A stretch of DNA of 57,353 nt from Spirochaetia bacterium. Its GTDB lineage: Bacteria > Spirochaetota > Spirochaetia > Treponematales > Treponemataceae. Numbering within the stretch: position 1 is the first letter of the stretch; each line of letters starts with the position of its first letter. Below are positions 41,822 to 51,133 of this stretch, one piece after another. The stretch spans positions 1 to 57,353 of the forward strand of contig CAAGIR010000286.1 in assembly GCA_900769975.1 (NCBI GenBank), given 5' to 3'. Both the position numbers and the translations under genes were made by a program. Under the pieces are notes generated by a model. The model was given only the letters and a program-made list of their open reading frames with translations. It was not told the origin of the DNA and did no database searches.

Positions 41822-42025
41822 ATACTATATAAACTATATAACTGATTTATAAATCCACTTCATTATAATTTGTGACTTGAGTATTCATAAAATAAAAAAA
41901 CTAACTAAATTACGTAATTTCTTGTATTTTCTTTATTTTAAAATGCGTTATAATAAATGAAAACTGTAAAAAAAAGTTTTAAACAAAAAAAATGAAACAA
42001 AACTTTTTTATTTGGAGAATTTTAT

Positions 42026-43633
42026 ATGACTAATGCGGAAATTATTTCAAGTGGAAATGCATGTCTGGGAATTGAATTTGGATCGACAAGAATTAAAGCG
42101 GTGTTGATTAATGATAAATTTGAACCTGTAGCCAACGGGTCGTTTACCTGGGAAAATTCTTTAGTTAATGGGATTTGGACTTATAATATAGAAGAAATCC
42201 ATAAAGGATTGCAAACGTGTTATGCAGAATTAAAAAAAGACGTTTTTGAAAAATATAAGGTTAATCTTACATCATTTAAATGCGGTGGAATTTCTGCTAT
42301 GATGCATGGTTATCTTGCTTTTGACAAAGATGATAATCTGCTTGTTCCGTTTAGAACATGGCGAAATACAATTACTGCAAACGCTTCATATGAACTTTCT
42401 AAACTTTTTAATTTTCCTGTACCAGAAAGATGGTCTGTTTCTCATTTTTACGAAGCGATTTTAAAAAATGAAGAACATGTTTCAAAAATTGACAAAGTCT
42501 ATACGCTTGCTGCTTACATTCATTATAAACTGACTGGAAAAAAAGTGATTGGGGTGGGAGATGCTTCGGGAATGTTCCCTGTTGAATTTTCTAATGATAA
42601 AAAATCGGCTTGTTATAAAAAAGAATTTGTAGAAAAATTTGAAAATCTTGACGGCGTAAAAAAATATAATTTTAAAATAAATGAAGTTTTTCCAAAAGTG
42701 CTGATGGCAGGTGAAAATGCAGGAGTTTTGACAGAAGAAGGTGCAAAATTTTTGGATCCAACTGGCGAATTAAAAGCAGGCATTCCAATGTGTCCTCCTG
42801 AAGGTGACGCAGGAACTGGAATGGTTGCTACAAATTCTGTTGAAGCAAAAACTGGTAATATAAGTGCAGGAACATCAGTATTCAGTATGGTTGTACTTGA
42901 AAAAGACTTGAAAAAATCGTATCCAGGAATTATTGATATTGTCACAACCCCTGACGGATATCCTGTTGCAATGGTTCACGCAAATAACTGTACGGGCGAA
43001 CACAATTACTGGATAAACTTTTTTGCAGAAATTGTTGAAACAATGTGCGGCAAGGAAAATACCCCAAAAATTGGTGAATTTTATGATAAACTGATTATGA
43101 AATCTCTGGAGGCTGACAAAGACTGTGGCAATCTTCTTGCTTACAATTATCTTTCTGGAGAAACAATTACAGGCTTTAATTCTGGACGTCCGCTTTTTGT
43201 ACGTGGTGAAAATGCAAATTTTTCTGTGGCAAATTTTATGCGTGTTCAGATGTTTTCTTCGCTCGGAGCGTTACGAGTGGGCATGAATATTCTTTATGAT
43301 GATGAAAAAGTTCCTGTAGAAAGCATGACTGGAGCAGGAGGATATTTTAAAACTCAGGCCGGATTAAAATATATGGCAGCCGCAATGAAAACTCCAGTGA
43401 GTGCTATGGAAACTGCTGGCGAAGGCGGACCTTGGGGAATGGCAATTCTTGCGGCTTATGCTGCTGAAATAGATAAAAAATCGTTGAGCAATTATTTAAA
43501 CACAAAAGTTTTTGCAGACTGTAAAAAAGAAACTTCAAATCCTGAAAAAGAAATTTGTGATTCATTTGAAATTTTCTTTGACAATTATAAAAAAGGTCTG
43601 GCAGTAGAAAAAGCTGCAGTGGAAAATCTATAA
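42026..43633 (+). CDS. FGGY-family carbohydrate kinase, probably L-ribulokinase-like
   Basis: A 535-residue FGGY kinase. The N-terminal phosphate-binding GIEFGSTRIKAVLI and the second domain with GNISAGTSVFSMVV and GGPWGMAILAAY fit the family. The next gene is an L-ribulose-5-phosphate 4-epimerase-like aldolase, so ribulokinase is the best guess, but L-xylulokinase or a related pentulose kinase cannot be ruled out. It is longer than most xylulokinases (about 480-500). No isomerase (araA) is seen. GGAG precedes the ATG. The 239 bp to rfbB on the other side contain only rough promoter-like sequences for this gene. Confidence 0.82.
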   Translation: MTNAEIISSGNACLGIEFGSTRIKAVLINDKFEPVANGSFTWENSLVNGIWTYNIEEIHKGLQTCYAELKKDVFEKYKVNLTSFKCGGISAMMHGYLAFDKDDNLLVPFRTWRNTITANASYELSKLFNFPVPERWSVSHFYEAILKNEEHVSKIDKVYTLAAYIHYKLTGKKVIGVGDASGMFPVEFSNDKKSACYKKEFVEKFENLDGVKKYNFKINEVFPKVLMAGENAGVLTEEGAKFLDPTGELKAGIPMCPPEGDAGTGMVATNSVEAKTGNISAGTSVFSMVVLEKDLKKSYPGIIDIVTTPDGYPVAMVHANNCTGEHNYWINFFAEIVETMCGKENTPKIGEFYDKLIMKSLEADKDCGNLLAYNYLSGETITGFNSGRPLFVRGENANFSVANFMRVQMFSSLGALRVGMNILYDDEKVPVESMTGAGGYFKTQAGLKYMAAAMKTPVSAMETAGEGGPWGMAILAAYAAEIDKKSLSNYLNTKVFADCKKETSNPEKEICDSFEIFFDNYKKGLAVEKAAVENL

Positions 43634-43648
43634 AAATTCGAGGTTTAT

Positions 43649-44362
43649 ATGAAATTTGAAGAAATAAGAATGCAGGCATACCAAGCAAACATGAAAATTC
43701 CAGAAAACCACCTTGCCCTTTATACATGGGGGAATGTTTCTGCGTTTGACAAAAAAGAAGGTGTTTTTGCCATAAAACCTTCAGGAGTACCTTATCCAGA
43801 TTTAACAGCAGAATCTATGGTAATTGTAGATTTGGAAGGAAAAGTTGTGGACGGAAAACTAAATCCTTCTTCTGATACTCCTACTCATGCTGTGTTATAC
43901 AAAGAATTTGCAGTTAATCAAAATTCTGATGTAGGCGGAATAATTCACACTCATTCTACTTTTGCAGTAAGCTGGGCTCAGGCTGTAAAATCTGTTCCTT
44001 TATTTGGTACAACGCATGCCGACCATATTCAAAAAGACATTCCATGTACGCCATATCTTTCTAAAGAAGCAGTTCAAAATGATTATGAAAAAGAAACAGG
44101 CCTTTTAATTGTAAAACATTTTGAAGAATTGGGCTTGAATCCGAATGAAAATAATATGGTTTTATGCGGTGGTCATGGTCCTTTTGCCTGGGGAAAAACG
44201 GCAGAAAAAGCAGTTTATAACGGTACAGTTCTTGAAGAAATATGCAAAATGGCGTTTAATACAATTTCTTTAAAACCTGATGCACAAAGACTTCCAGAAT
44301 ATATTGTTGATAAACACTATCTGCGCAAACATGGTCCAAATGCATATTATGGTCAAAAATAA
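43649..44362 (+). CDS. araD: L-ribulose-5-phosphate 4-epimerase (class II aldolase family)
   Basis: AraD converts L-ribulose-5-phosphate to D-xylulose-5-phosphate, which enters the pentose phosphate pathway. The 237-residue protein has the family's GNVSAFD, KPSGVPYPDL, the zinc His pair in IIHTHSTFAVSWAQ, and THADHI. The final His is in DKHYLRKHG. Closely related fuculose- or ribulose-phosphate aldolases share these motifs, so the upstream kinase supports AraD. GAGG precedes the ATG and the gap to the kinase is 15 bp. Confidence 0.88.
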   Translation: MKFEEIRMQAYQANMKIPENHLALYTWGNVSAFDKKEGVFAIKPSGVPYPDLTAESMVIVDLEGKVVDGKLNPSSDTPTHAVLYKEFAVNQNSDVGGIIHTHSTFAVSWAQAVKSVPLFGTTHADHIQKDIPCTPYLSKEAVQNDYEKETGLLIVKHFEELGLNPNENNMVLCGGHGPFAWGKTAEKAVYNGTVLEEICKMAFNTISLKPDAQRLPEYIVDKHYLRKHGPNAYYGQK

Positions 44363-44383
44363 TTGTTCCAGTATTGATTTTAA

Positions 44384-45157
44384 ATGCAAAGATCATTTTC
44401 TTACCAGGCTTTAGTGATAAATGTAAAGCCTTTGGGTGAAAACAACAGTTCCGTTACTCTTTTGACTGCTGAAAAAGGAATTATTCGTGCTGTATTGTAT
44501 GGTGGTCCTAAAAGCAAGATGCGTTCCCTTGTGGCTCAGTGGAATAGCGGAACTGTATGGCTTTATGAAAATCCTGAAAAAAATCAAATTAAAATTACCG
44601 ACTTTGAAGTAAAAAGTTTTCATCATACTTTCAGTGAAAATCTTTTTAAAAACTTTGCAGCCTCGCTTGCGGCAGAACTCGCTATGAAAACGCATTGTGC
44701 AGGAAGTAACTTGCAATGTTTTACTTTAATAAACGGATTTTTTGACGGAATGGAACTGTGCAACGAAGAGCAGTCAAAAGTCGGGCTGATAAGATTTTTA
44801 TGGCGATATCTTGAACTGCTAGGTATTCAGCCACCAACGGCAGAATGTAATTTGTGCAGTTCACCTTTTTCGTCTGCGGTCAAAATTCAATCTGTTTCTT
44901 ATTATAACAAAAGGGAAAACAGTTTTCTTTGTTCTGATTGTGCTGTTTCTGTTCAAAATAAAGATGATTTAATGCTGGTAAGGACACAGGCGGTTTTATA
45001 TCTTTCTGCTGTTTCAAATTTACCGCCTTCTGAAGTGCGCAAAATTCACATAAGTGAAGAAGATTATAATGAAATAAGGCAGATTATTTTTTTTCTGATT
45101 GAAAACTGCATTGAACAGAAATTAAATTCTATCGAAACTGGAATAGGCATTTTATAA
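44384..45157 (+). CDS. recO: DNA repair protein RecO
   Basis: RecO helps load RecA in the RecFOR pathway. The 257-residue protein has an N-terminal OB-fold (SYQALVINVKPLGENNSSVTLLT, split: VINVKPLGENNS) and a Cys pair CNLC with later CSDC that matches the zinc site. The length fits. It starts 21 nt after araD without a clear ribosome site. RecJ lies next, separated by the hairpin element at 45202-45290. Confidence 0.9.
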   Translation: MQRSFSYQALVINVKPLGENNSSVTLLTAEKGIIRAVLYGGPKSKMRSLVAQWNSGTVWLYENPEKNQIKITDFEVKSFHHTFSENLFKNFAASLAAELAMKTHCAGSNLQCFTLINGFFDGMELCNEEQSKVGLIRFLWRYLELLGIQPPTAECNLCSSPFSSAVKIQSVSYYNKRENSFLCSDCAVSVQNKDDLMLVRTQAVLYLSAVSNLPPSEVRKIHISEEDYNEIRQIIFFLIENCIEQKLNSIETGIGIL

Positions 45158-45201
45158 AAGCGGTATGTAATGCCTTGTTGTTGGGGTATCTGGCCCAAGC
45201 G

Positions 45202-45290
45202 TTGAACAGGCGGCCTCTGGCCGAGTTGCACAGCAACCGAGCGTTAGTGAGCTGTGAAAGGCGCCTTACGAGGTGATGGCGGCCTGAAAA
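45202..45290 (+). repeat. Hairpin-bearing interspersed element, copy B
   Basis: TTGAACAGG, then hairpin 1 CGGCC-TCT-GGCCG (45211-45223), hairpin 2 GTTGC-ACA-GCAAC (45225-45237), CGAGC, and the shared GAGCTGTGAAAGGCG block (45249-45263). It has the same order of parts as 149-240. Stem bases differ on both sides and still pair. It lies in the gap between recO and recJ. The rest of the 271-base gap is AT-rich and carries two recJ promoters. Confidence 0.7.
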
Positions 45291-45315
45291 TCATTTTATT
45301 ACCCTTCAAAAAAAA

Positions 45316-45344
45316 TTGATTTATATCCTTTTTTTTAGTATAAT
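45316..45344 (+). promoter_or_regulatory. Distal recJ promoter
   Basis: TTGATT (45316-45321), 17 nt, TATAAT (45339-45344). Strong -10. The transcript would have a leader of about 75 nt before TTG 45429. Confidence 0.7.
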
Positions 45345-45377
45345 TTATGTTGAGAGTTGTAATTTTTTAAGTTTTTA

Positions 45378-45406
45378 TTGACTGTTTAATCTTTTTAAAT
45401 CATAAA
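45378..45406 (+). promoter_or_regulatory. Proximal recJ promoter
   Basis: TTGACT (45378-45383), 17 nt, CATAAA (45401-45406). The predicted start near 45413 falls after a TTG at 45408, so that TTG cannot be used from this promoter. Confidence 0.6.
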
Positions 45407-45428
45407 TTTGTTTGACAAGGAATATAAA

Positions 45429-47585
45429 TTGTTGAATTTTCAAAAAAAGCCTGTAAAAAAGTGCGAAATAGAACCTTTATGTGAAAAATTTAATATAAAT
45501 CAGATTTTAGCTTCAATTTTTGTGCGGCGGGGGATTACTTCCAGTGCCGATTTGATGTATTTTCTTGAAGAGGATTTACGTTTTCAGCACAGTTCTTTTT
45601 GTTTTTCGGATATTGAGGACGCTGTTGAACGAATTATTCAGGCAAAAGAGGATAACGAAAAAATTCTGATTTTTGGTGACAGCGATGTGGACGGCATAAC
45701 GAGTACGGCAATTTTGTACGATTATCTTGTAAAATTTGGCTGCGATGTTCAATGGCGTCTTCCTCTTGCTGATGATGCTTACGGTCTTTCGATGGCGGCT
45801 GTGGATGATTTTGCGGCTCAGCAAGGTTCTTTGATTATAACGGTGGATTGCGGTATTTCTAACGTTGAAGAAACAAAACATGCAATGGAAATGGGGATTG
45901 ATGTTATTATTACAGATCACCATAATCCGCAGAAGGAATTGCCTCCAGCCCTTATTATTATAAATCCGAAAATTATGGAACAGTGCTACCCTTTTGCTGA
46001 TATTTCCGGGGCGGCTGTTTCTTATAAACTTGTAAGTGCATTGCGTTTTTCTCAATCTGATTTTTACAATGCTGAAATTTGCCTTTTTGATATTTATGAA
46101 GATTCTCAAAACAGTTGTTATAATATTGACTGTCTGAAAGTGAGGAATTTGGTCAAGATAAAGGAATTGCATGAAAAAATTATTCCTGGCAGAACTTCGA
46201 TTTATGATTTGAAACTTCCTTATTTTCTTCAAGGGCAGGTTATTTTTGTTTGGGATGAACAGAAAATCCAGAATATTTTGCGTGATATTTTTGGTAAAGG
46301 GATTGAATTCAGCCTGCAGGATTTAAAAAAAGAAATTTCAAAAATCAGTCCTTCGCTGGGTAATAAAACTATTAAGGAACTGGAAAACCTTTCTACTCTG
46401 GCAAAATACTGCGAAAATGATGAAAAAAATCACGTTAATACTCTGTACAATCTGTATGTAACTTACTGTAAAAAAATAATTGCAAAAAAGAATCCACAAC
46501 AGGAAGAAGATGAACGCAAAGATTTACAGCTTGTGGCACTTGCGGCTCTTGCTGACATTATGCCTATGAAAAATGAAAACAGGATTTTTGTAAAAAACGG
46601 CATAAATTCTATGAAAAAAGACCGTCCTCGTCCTGGACTTGCTGAACTTTTTAACAGGCTTAAAATTAATGTTGATGAAATTAATTCCACTACTCTTTCC
46701 TGGCAGATTATTCCTGCTCTTAATGCGGCTGGCAGATTGGGAAAATCTAATCTTTCGCTGCAATTATTGATTTCGCAGGATCCTAAAGAAAGGGAACAGC
46801 TTGCAAATACTATTTACGATTTGAATGAAGAAAGAAAAAATCTTGTAACTCAGGCTATTATAAAAATTCATGATTCTGCGGAACAAAATCTTCACGAAAA
46901 TAACAATAAGCTTTGCATTTGTGCTGATGAATGTATTAACAAAGGTGTAACTGGTATTGTCGCAAATAAACTTATGCAGGATTTTAATGCACCTGCGATT
47001 GCAATTTCTTATTGTGATGATATGTGCATCGGTTCTATTCGGACTTGCCGAGGTTTTATTGCAACTGATTTTCTTGAAAAATTCGGGGATTTTTTTCTAA
47101 ATCATGGCGGTCACGATTTTGCGGCTGGTTTTAGTTTTTACAAAACACAATTACCTGCTTTTCTGGAAAAAACGAAATCTTTTACCGAAGAAATTTACCT
47201 TACGGACGAAAACAATAAGCTTGTAAATATTGACGCAGAAGTTCCTGTTTCTTTTTTAACGCCCGAACTTTTTAATCTGCTTGATATTTTTGAACCTTTT
47301 GGCAATGAAAATGCTGAACTTCTCTTCTTTACTGCAAAAATTAAATTATGTGATGCACAGCTTGTAGGAAAAAAAGATCCGATGCATCTTAAACTTTCGT
47401 TTGATACGGGGAAATTTAAAATTGTCGCTATGTTCTGGGGACAAGGTGAACGGCTTGGAAAAGATATTGTTATAGGAAATACTTACGATATCCTTTATAA
47501 TATGGGTAAAAATACTTTTAATGGATTTACGACAAACCAGATAATTATAAAAGATTTACAGATGGCTAATCAGGAGAAGTTATGA
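45429..47585 (+). CDS. recJ: Single-stranded-DNA exonuclease RecJ
   Basis: RecJ is a 5'-3' ssDNA exonuclease of recombination and mismatch repair. The DHH-family motifs are IFGDSDVDGITSTA (metal-binding Asp residues) and IITDHHNPQ. A later DHHA1 domain has AAGRLGKSN and NHGGHDFAAG. A long inserted region (about 190-350) separates parts of the core. The frame also opens at TTG 45408, but AAGGA 7 nt before TTG 45429 and the nearby promoter favour 45429, giving 718 residues. The stop overlaps the next gene by four bases (ATGA). Confidence 0.92.
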   Translation: MLNFQKKPVKKCEIEPLCEKFNINQILASIFVRRGITSSADLMYFLEEDLRFQHSSFCFSDIEDAVERIIQAKEDNEKILIFGDSDVDGITSTAILYDYLVKFGCDVQWRLPLADDAYGLSMAAVDDFAAQQGSLIITVDCGISNVEETKHAMEMGIDVIITDHHNPQKELPPALIIINPKIMEQCYPFADISGAAVSYKLVSALRFSQSDFYNAEICLFDIYEDSQNSCYNIDCLKVRNLVKIKELHEKIIPGRTSIYDLKLPYFLQGQVIFVWDEQKIQNILRDIFGKGIEFSLQDLKKEISKISPSLGNKTIKELENLSTLAKYCENDEKNHVNTLYNLYVTYCKKIIAKKNPQQEEDERKDLQLVALAALADIMPMKNENRIFVKNGINSMKKDRPRPGLAELFNRLKINVDEINSTTLSWQIIPALNAAGRLGKSNLSLQLLISQDPKEREQLANTIYDLNEERKNLVTQAIIKIHDSAEQNLHENNNKLCICADECINKGVTGIVANKLMQDFNAPAIAISYCDDMCIGSIRTCRGFIATDFLEKFGDFFLNHGGHDFAAGFSFYKTQLPAFLEKTKSFTEEIYLTDENNKLVNIDAEVPVSFLTPELFNLLDIFEPFGNENAELLFFTAKIKLCDAQLVGKKDPMHLKLSFDTGKFKIVAMFWGQGERLGKDIVIGNTYDILYNMGKNTFNGFTTNQIIIKDLQMANQEKL

Positions 47586-48562
47586 AAAAAATAGTTTCAA
47601 TATTTACAATTTTAATTCAATTTACAGTTTTGTTTGCGGCAAAAGCAAAATTTTCCACTGAAGATTATAGTTTTAATGTTATTTATAATGAAACAATCAC
47701 ACCTGGTGACGCAATTTTTGTCAGGCTTTCTGTTATCAACTCAAAAAACCACAAAAAAAATAAAGCCGAAAGTGAAAAAAAAGCAACACTGCAACTTTTA
47801 AATGACAAAAAAATTATTACATCCTCTCCTTTTTATGAAATTTACAGAAACAAAAAGCAGAATTTTTCACAATTAATGTGTGGTCTTCCTGTGTCTTTGT
47901 GGCTTTCGGAAGGTAATTACACTTTAAAACTCATTTATGCTGATTCAGAAGATGATGTTACAGAATTTATTTTGCCTTCAAATTTTAAAATGCGTCAGTT
48001 TAATGAAGAAATTATCGAACTGGACAGCAAAAACACTAGCATTAAGACAAATAACAGCCCCGAACGCATTATGCAGATAAATAATCTGAATGCAATTTTA
48101 GAAACATACGTTCCGACTGATGTTTTTTCATTAAAGCCTTTTGTTTCACCTGTGTCTTCACAAAATTATACTGCATACTTTGGCGATAAAAGAACATTCA
48201 AATATTCAAACGAAAAAACTTCTTACAGTTTTCATTATGGAAATGACTACGGAATTCCTGTGGGAACAGAAGTTTATGCCTGTGCTGACGGCAAAGTTAT
48301 GCTGGCAGAAAACAGAATATCCACAGGTTACAGTCTTGTCATAGAACATCTTCCTGGGTTATACAGCCTTTACTATCATCTTGATGAAATTCTTGTTCAG
48401 CAAGGAGATGTTGTAAAGCAGTCCTCATTAATAGGAAAATCAGGAGAAACAGGACTTTCAACAGGTCCTCATTTGCATTGGGAAGTACGGCTTAATTCTA
48501 TGCCAGTTCGTCCGGAATTTTTTATGCAGAATTTTACTTTTGAATCAGAAACAAACAGATAA
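47582..48562 (+). CDS. Exported M23 (LytM-type) endopeptidase
   Basis: A 326-residue protein with a signal peptide (about 1-19) and a C-terminal M23 domain. The zinc residues are in HYGNDYG (HxxxD) and HLHWE (HxH), both intact, so it should be an active Gly-Gly or peptidoglycan cross-link endopeptidase or a LytM-like regulator of other hydrolases. The N-terminal half is an unassigned exported region. It is coupled to recJ (ATGA overlap), with GGAG upstream. Confidence 0.93.
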   Translation: MKKIVSIFTILIQFTVLFAAKAKFSTEDYSFNVIYNETITPGDAIFVRLSVINSKNHKKNKAESEKKATLQLLNDKKIITSSPFYEIYRNKKQNFSQLMCGLPVSLWLSEGNYTLKLIYADSEDDVTEFILPSNFKMRQFNEEIIELDSKNTSIKTNNSPERIMQINNLNAILETYVPTDVFSLKPFVSPVSSQNYTAYFGDKRTFKYSNEKTSYSFHYGNDYGIPVGTEVYACADGKVMLAENRISTGYSLVIEHLPGLYSLYYHLDEILVQQGDVVKQSSLIGKSGETGLSTGPHLHWEVRLNSMPVRPEFFMQNFTFESETNR

Positions 48563-48578
48563 CAGGATATTTGAAAAA

Positions 48579-49199
48579 TTAAATTTCTGAAACAAACATA
48601 TTTCCATTTTTATCACAACTGATGGAATAATATCTGTTTGTCTTACATTCAGACAAATCTACTGAATAAAAATTTGTAAAATACGAATTCATCACCGAAA
48701 CTTTTTTTAAGGACATCAAAGAAATGAAATAAAGCGTTTTTCTTTGGTGCAATGTTGAACCAAAACCATAAAGCAGACACTGGCGGTTTTCTGTATAATA
48801 TTTTCTAAGGCTTGTACCTTTTTCCCATTCTTTATTATCTTCTATTATATTTTGTTTTCCATAGATTTTTGTAGGAAAAACAAAAGAATTACCGTTCAGA
48901 TTTATTTTACAAAATTCTACGGCAAGATAAGAACCGTTCCACGAACGCTCTATTACGGCAATTTCGTTACCCGCGGTGTCGATAATAGAAAAAGTTCCGC
49001 TTACTGTATCCCCTTCTTTTGATGAAGATGCGCCATAAATTTTTATGCGGAGTAATTCTCGTTGTGTATTTGCATAATCTGTAAGTTCGGATGAAAAACG
49101 AAAACAGGAAAAACAGAATATACAGTTTATGAACATTACTGTAATTACAAAAACAATCACAAAATGAAAGATTTTTGTAAAAATTAATTTTTTTTTCAT
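48579..49199 (-). CDS. Hypothetical membrane-anchored or exported protein
   Basis: A 206-residue protein with a long N-terminal hydrophobic segment (about 8-32, with three Cys). It could be a signal anchor, or a lipoprotein signal with an atypical lipobox (FINC or CFSC). The remainder is mixed strand-like sequence without a recognised family. It is the last gene of the 53743-to-48579 operon, 7 bp after ligA. Confidence 0.5.
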   Translation of the reverse strand: MKKKLIFTKIFHFVIVFVITVMFINCIFCFSCFRFSSELTDYANTQRELLRIKIYGASSSKEGDTVSGTFSIIDTAGNEIAVIERSWNGSYLAVEFCKINLNGNSFVFPTKIYGKQNIIEDNKEWEKGTSLRKYYTENRQCLLYGFGSTLHQRKTLYFISLMSLKKVSVMNSYFTNFYSVDLSECKTNRYYSISCDKNGNMFVSEI

Positions 49200-49206
49200 T
49201 ATTCTG

Positions 49207-51114
49207 CTAAAGATTTACCATTTTTAAAAATTCTTTTTCATCAATAATAGAAATACCAAATTTTGCTGCCTTAACATTTTTTGATGAACCGCTTTCTTTA
49301 TCGTTTGTTACAAGATATGTTAAATCTTTTGTAACCGACGTTTTTACAGTTCCGCCATTTTCTTTTACCAATTTTTGTGCGTCGTTTCTGTTCATAGAAT
49401 TAAGTTCGCCAGTAAAACAGAAAGATTTTCCACTTAAAATGCCGTTATTTTCTGATTCAAGGATAATGATTTTATCGTCAACAAGTTTTTTCATTTCCCA
49501 AGAATTTTCTTTTAAACCTTCGACAACAGTTTTTGCCATTATTTCTGCAAAGCCGTAAACATCTTTTATTTCATCAACGGTTGCCGCCAAAAGTTTTTCC
49601 AAAGTTGAAAATCCTGCATCCACAAGTTTTTGTGCCAAAGTTTCGCCAAAACCTTCGATGTCAAATCCTGCTACATAAGTTGCCAGTTTAATATTTCTGT
49701 GATTTTGAATGGAATTATAAACTTTTTGCGCCCCCAAAGATTGTTTTTCAGCCTCCATGCTTTCTTCGTTTAAAAAATATGGAACTAAATCTTCGACGGT
49801 CAGTGAATAAAGGTCAGATATGGATTGTACTTTTTTATTTTTGAACAATTCCTTTATTAAAGTTTCACCCAAATCCCTTATATCCACTACCTGCTGGTAT
49901 TTTAATAACTGATGCAATATTCGCTTTGAACAGTTTTTATTCGGACAGAACAGGCGACTTCCTTCATCAATAAGTTTTGTTCCACAAACTTCACATTCTT
50001 GCGGAAAACCAATTTCAATTAATGTCAGATTTTCTTCTTTTACTACACTTTCAATTTTAGGGATAATTTCCCCTCTTTTTACAACTACAACATGACTTCC
50101 AATTTTGACACCAAGTTTTCGCATAGTATCCGGATTTGCAAGGCTTGCCCTTTGCACTTTTGTTCCGTTCAATTCTACTTCATCAAAAATTGCAACAGGT
50201 GTATATGTACCGCCACTTGTACTCCATTCAACTTCACGCAAAGTAGTAACTGCTTCTTCCAGGCTGAATTTAAATGCAATCTGTCTGTCTGGTCTTGCAC
50301 GACTTGCATCTTCAAGATTTATCGTTCTTTCTTTTATTACAAGTCCGTCAATATCATAATTAAGCAAAGCCCGCTCCTCCATAACTTTTGCCCTGTATTC
50401 AATTACTTCCTGCGCACTTTTACAGATTTCAAGCCTTACAACATTAAAACCAGCATTTTCAAGCCATTTAATTTTTTCTTCTTCATTGGAAAAATAAGAT
50501 TGTCCAGATGTGGAAAGTGCATCATATACAATAAGTTTTAAATATTCACTTCCCTCTCCGTCTTTTCTTTTCATCAAACCATTTGCAGCATTACGGCAGT
50601 TTGCTTTTGACGGAAAATATTGTTTGTGGACATCATGAGTCATTATTACTTCACCACGAATACCACCAGTAAACGGCAAAACTTTTCCATCCACATAAAT
50701 TGCAGCATTAACCCCGTTCATTTTTCTGGCATTGTCCGTAATGTCATCACCAATCTGACCGTCACCTCTTGTTACCGCACGCTTTAAATATCCGTTTTCG
50801 TACTGTAATTCCAGAGAAGCACCGTCTAACTTAAATTCAACAAGATATTCGTTATATTTATGTTTTTCTGCCCACGACAGAAATTGTTCGGGATTTGCCG
50901 CTTTTTCTTGACTTCCCATCGGCATAACGTGATGAACTTTTAAAAAGTTACCGCTGTCTGCTCCAATTTTTTTTAAAAGTGGATTTTCTGGATCTAAAAG
51001 TGTTAATTCATCCCATAATTTATCAAATTCCTGATCGCTTATCTGCGCTTCACCGTTATAATATGATTTTTGATATTTTACAATTAATTCTTCCAGTTCA
51101 GAAAGTCTACTCAT
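49207..51114 (-). CDS. ligA: NAD-dependent DNA ligase, atypical NMN pocket
   Basis: LigA seals nicks using NAD+. The 635-residue protein (E. coli 671) has all domains: Ia (1-60), the adenylation domain with nucleotide-binding Lys95 in FKLDGAS, the OB region, a four-Cys zinc finger (CEVC...FCPNKNC), HhH, and a BRCT domain (about 560-635). In domain Ia the residues that align with E. coli Tyr22, His23, Asp32, Tyr35 and Asp36 appear to be Tyr18, Tyr19, Asp27, Phe30 and Asp31. The usual PMLSLDN motif reads PMGSQEKA. It is fourth of five genes in the operon. Confidence 0.95.
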   Translation of the reverse strand: MSRLSELEELIVKYQKSYYNGEAQISDQEFDKLWDELTLLDPENPLLKKIGADSGNFLKVHHVMPMGSQEKAANPEQFLSWAEKHKYNEYLVEFKLDGASLELQYENGYLKRAVTRGDGQIGDDITDNARKMNGVNAAIYVDGKVLPFTGGIRGEVIMTHDVHKQYFPSKANCRNAANGLMKRKDGEGSEYLKLIVYDALSTSGQSYFSNEEEKIKWLENAGFNVVRLEICKSAQEVIEYRAKVMEERALLNYDIDGLVIKERTINLEDASRARPDRQIAFKFSLEEAVTTLREVEWSTSGGTYTPVAIFDEVELNGTKVQRASLANPDTMRKLGVKIGSHVVVVKRGEIIPKIESVVKEENLTLIEIGFPQECEVCGTKLIDEGSRLFCPNKNCSKRILHQLLKYQQVVDIRDLGETLIKELFKNKKVQSISDLYSLTVEDLVPYFLNEESMEAEKQSLGAQKVYNSIQNHRNIKLATYVAGFDIEGFGETLAQKLVDAGFSTLEKLLAATVDEIKDVYGFAEIMAKTVVEGLKENSWEMKKLVDDKIIILESENNGILSGKSFCFTGELNSMNRNDAQKLVKENGGTVKTSVTKDLTYLVTNDKESGSSKNVKAAKFGISIIDEKEFLKMVNL

Positions 51115-51133
51115 TCTCTTACACTCTCAAATA

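Noticed and set aside
45408..45428. RecJ start at TTG 45408
   Set aside because: No ribosome site precedes it, and it lies at or upstream of the expected transcript start. TTG 45429 has AAGGA at 7 nt.
45576..46232. Large antisense open frame inside recJ
   Set aside because: It lies opposite a well-supported gene in a low-complexity shadow frame, with no ribosome site or family similarity.
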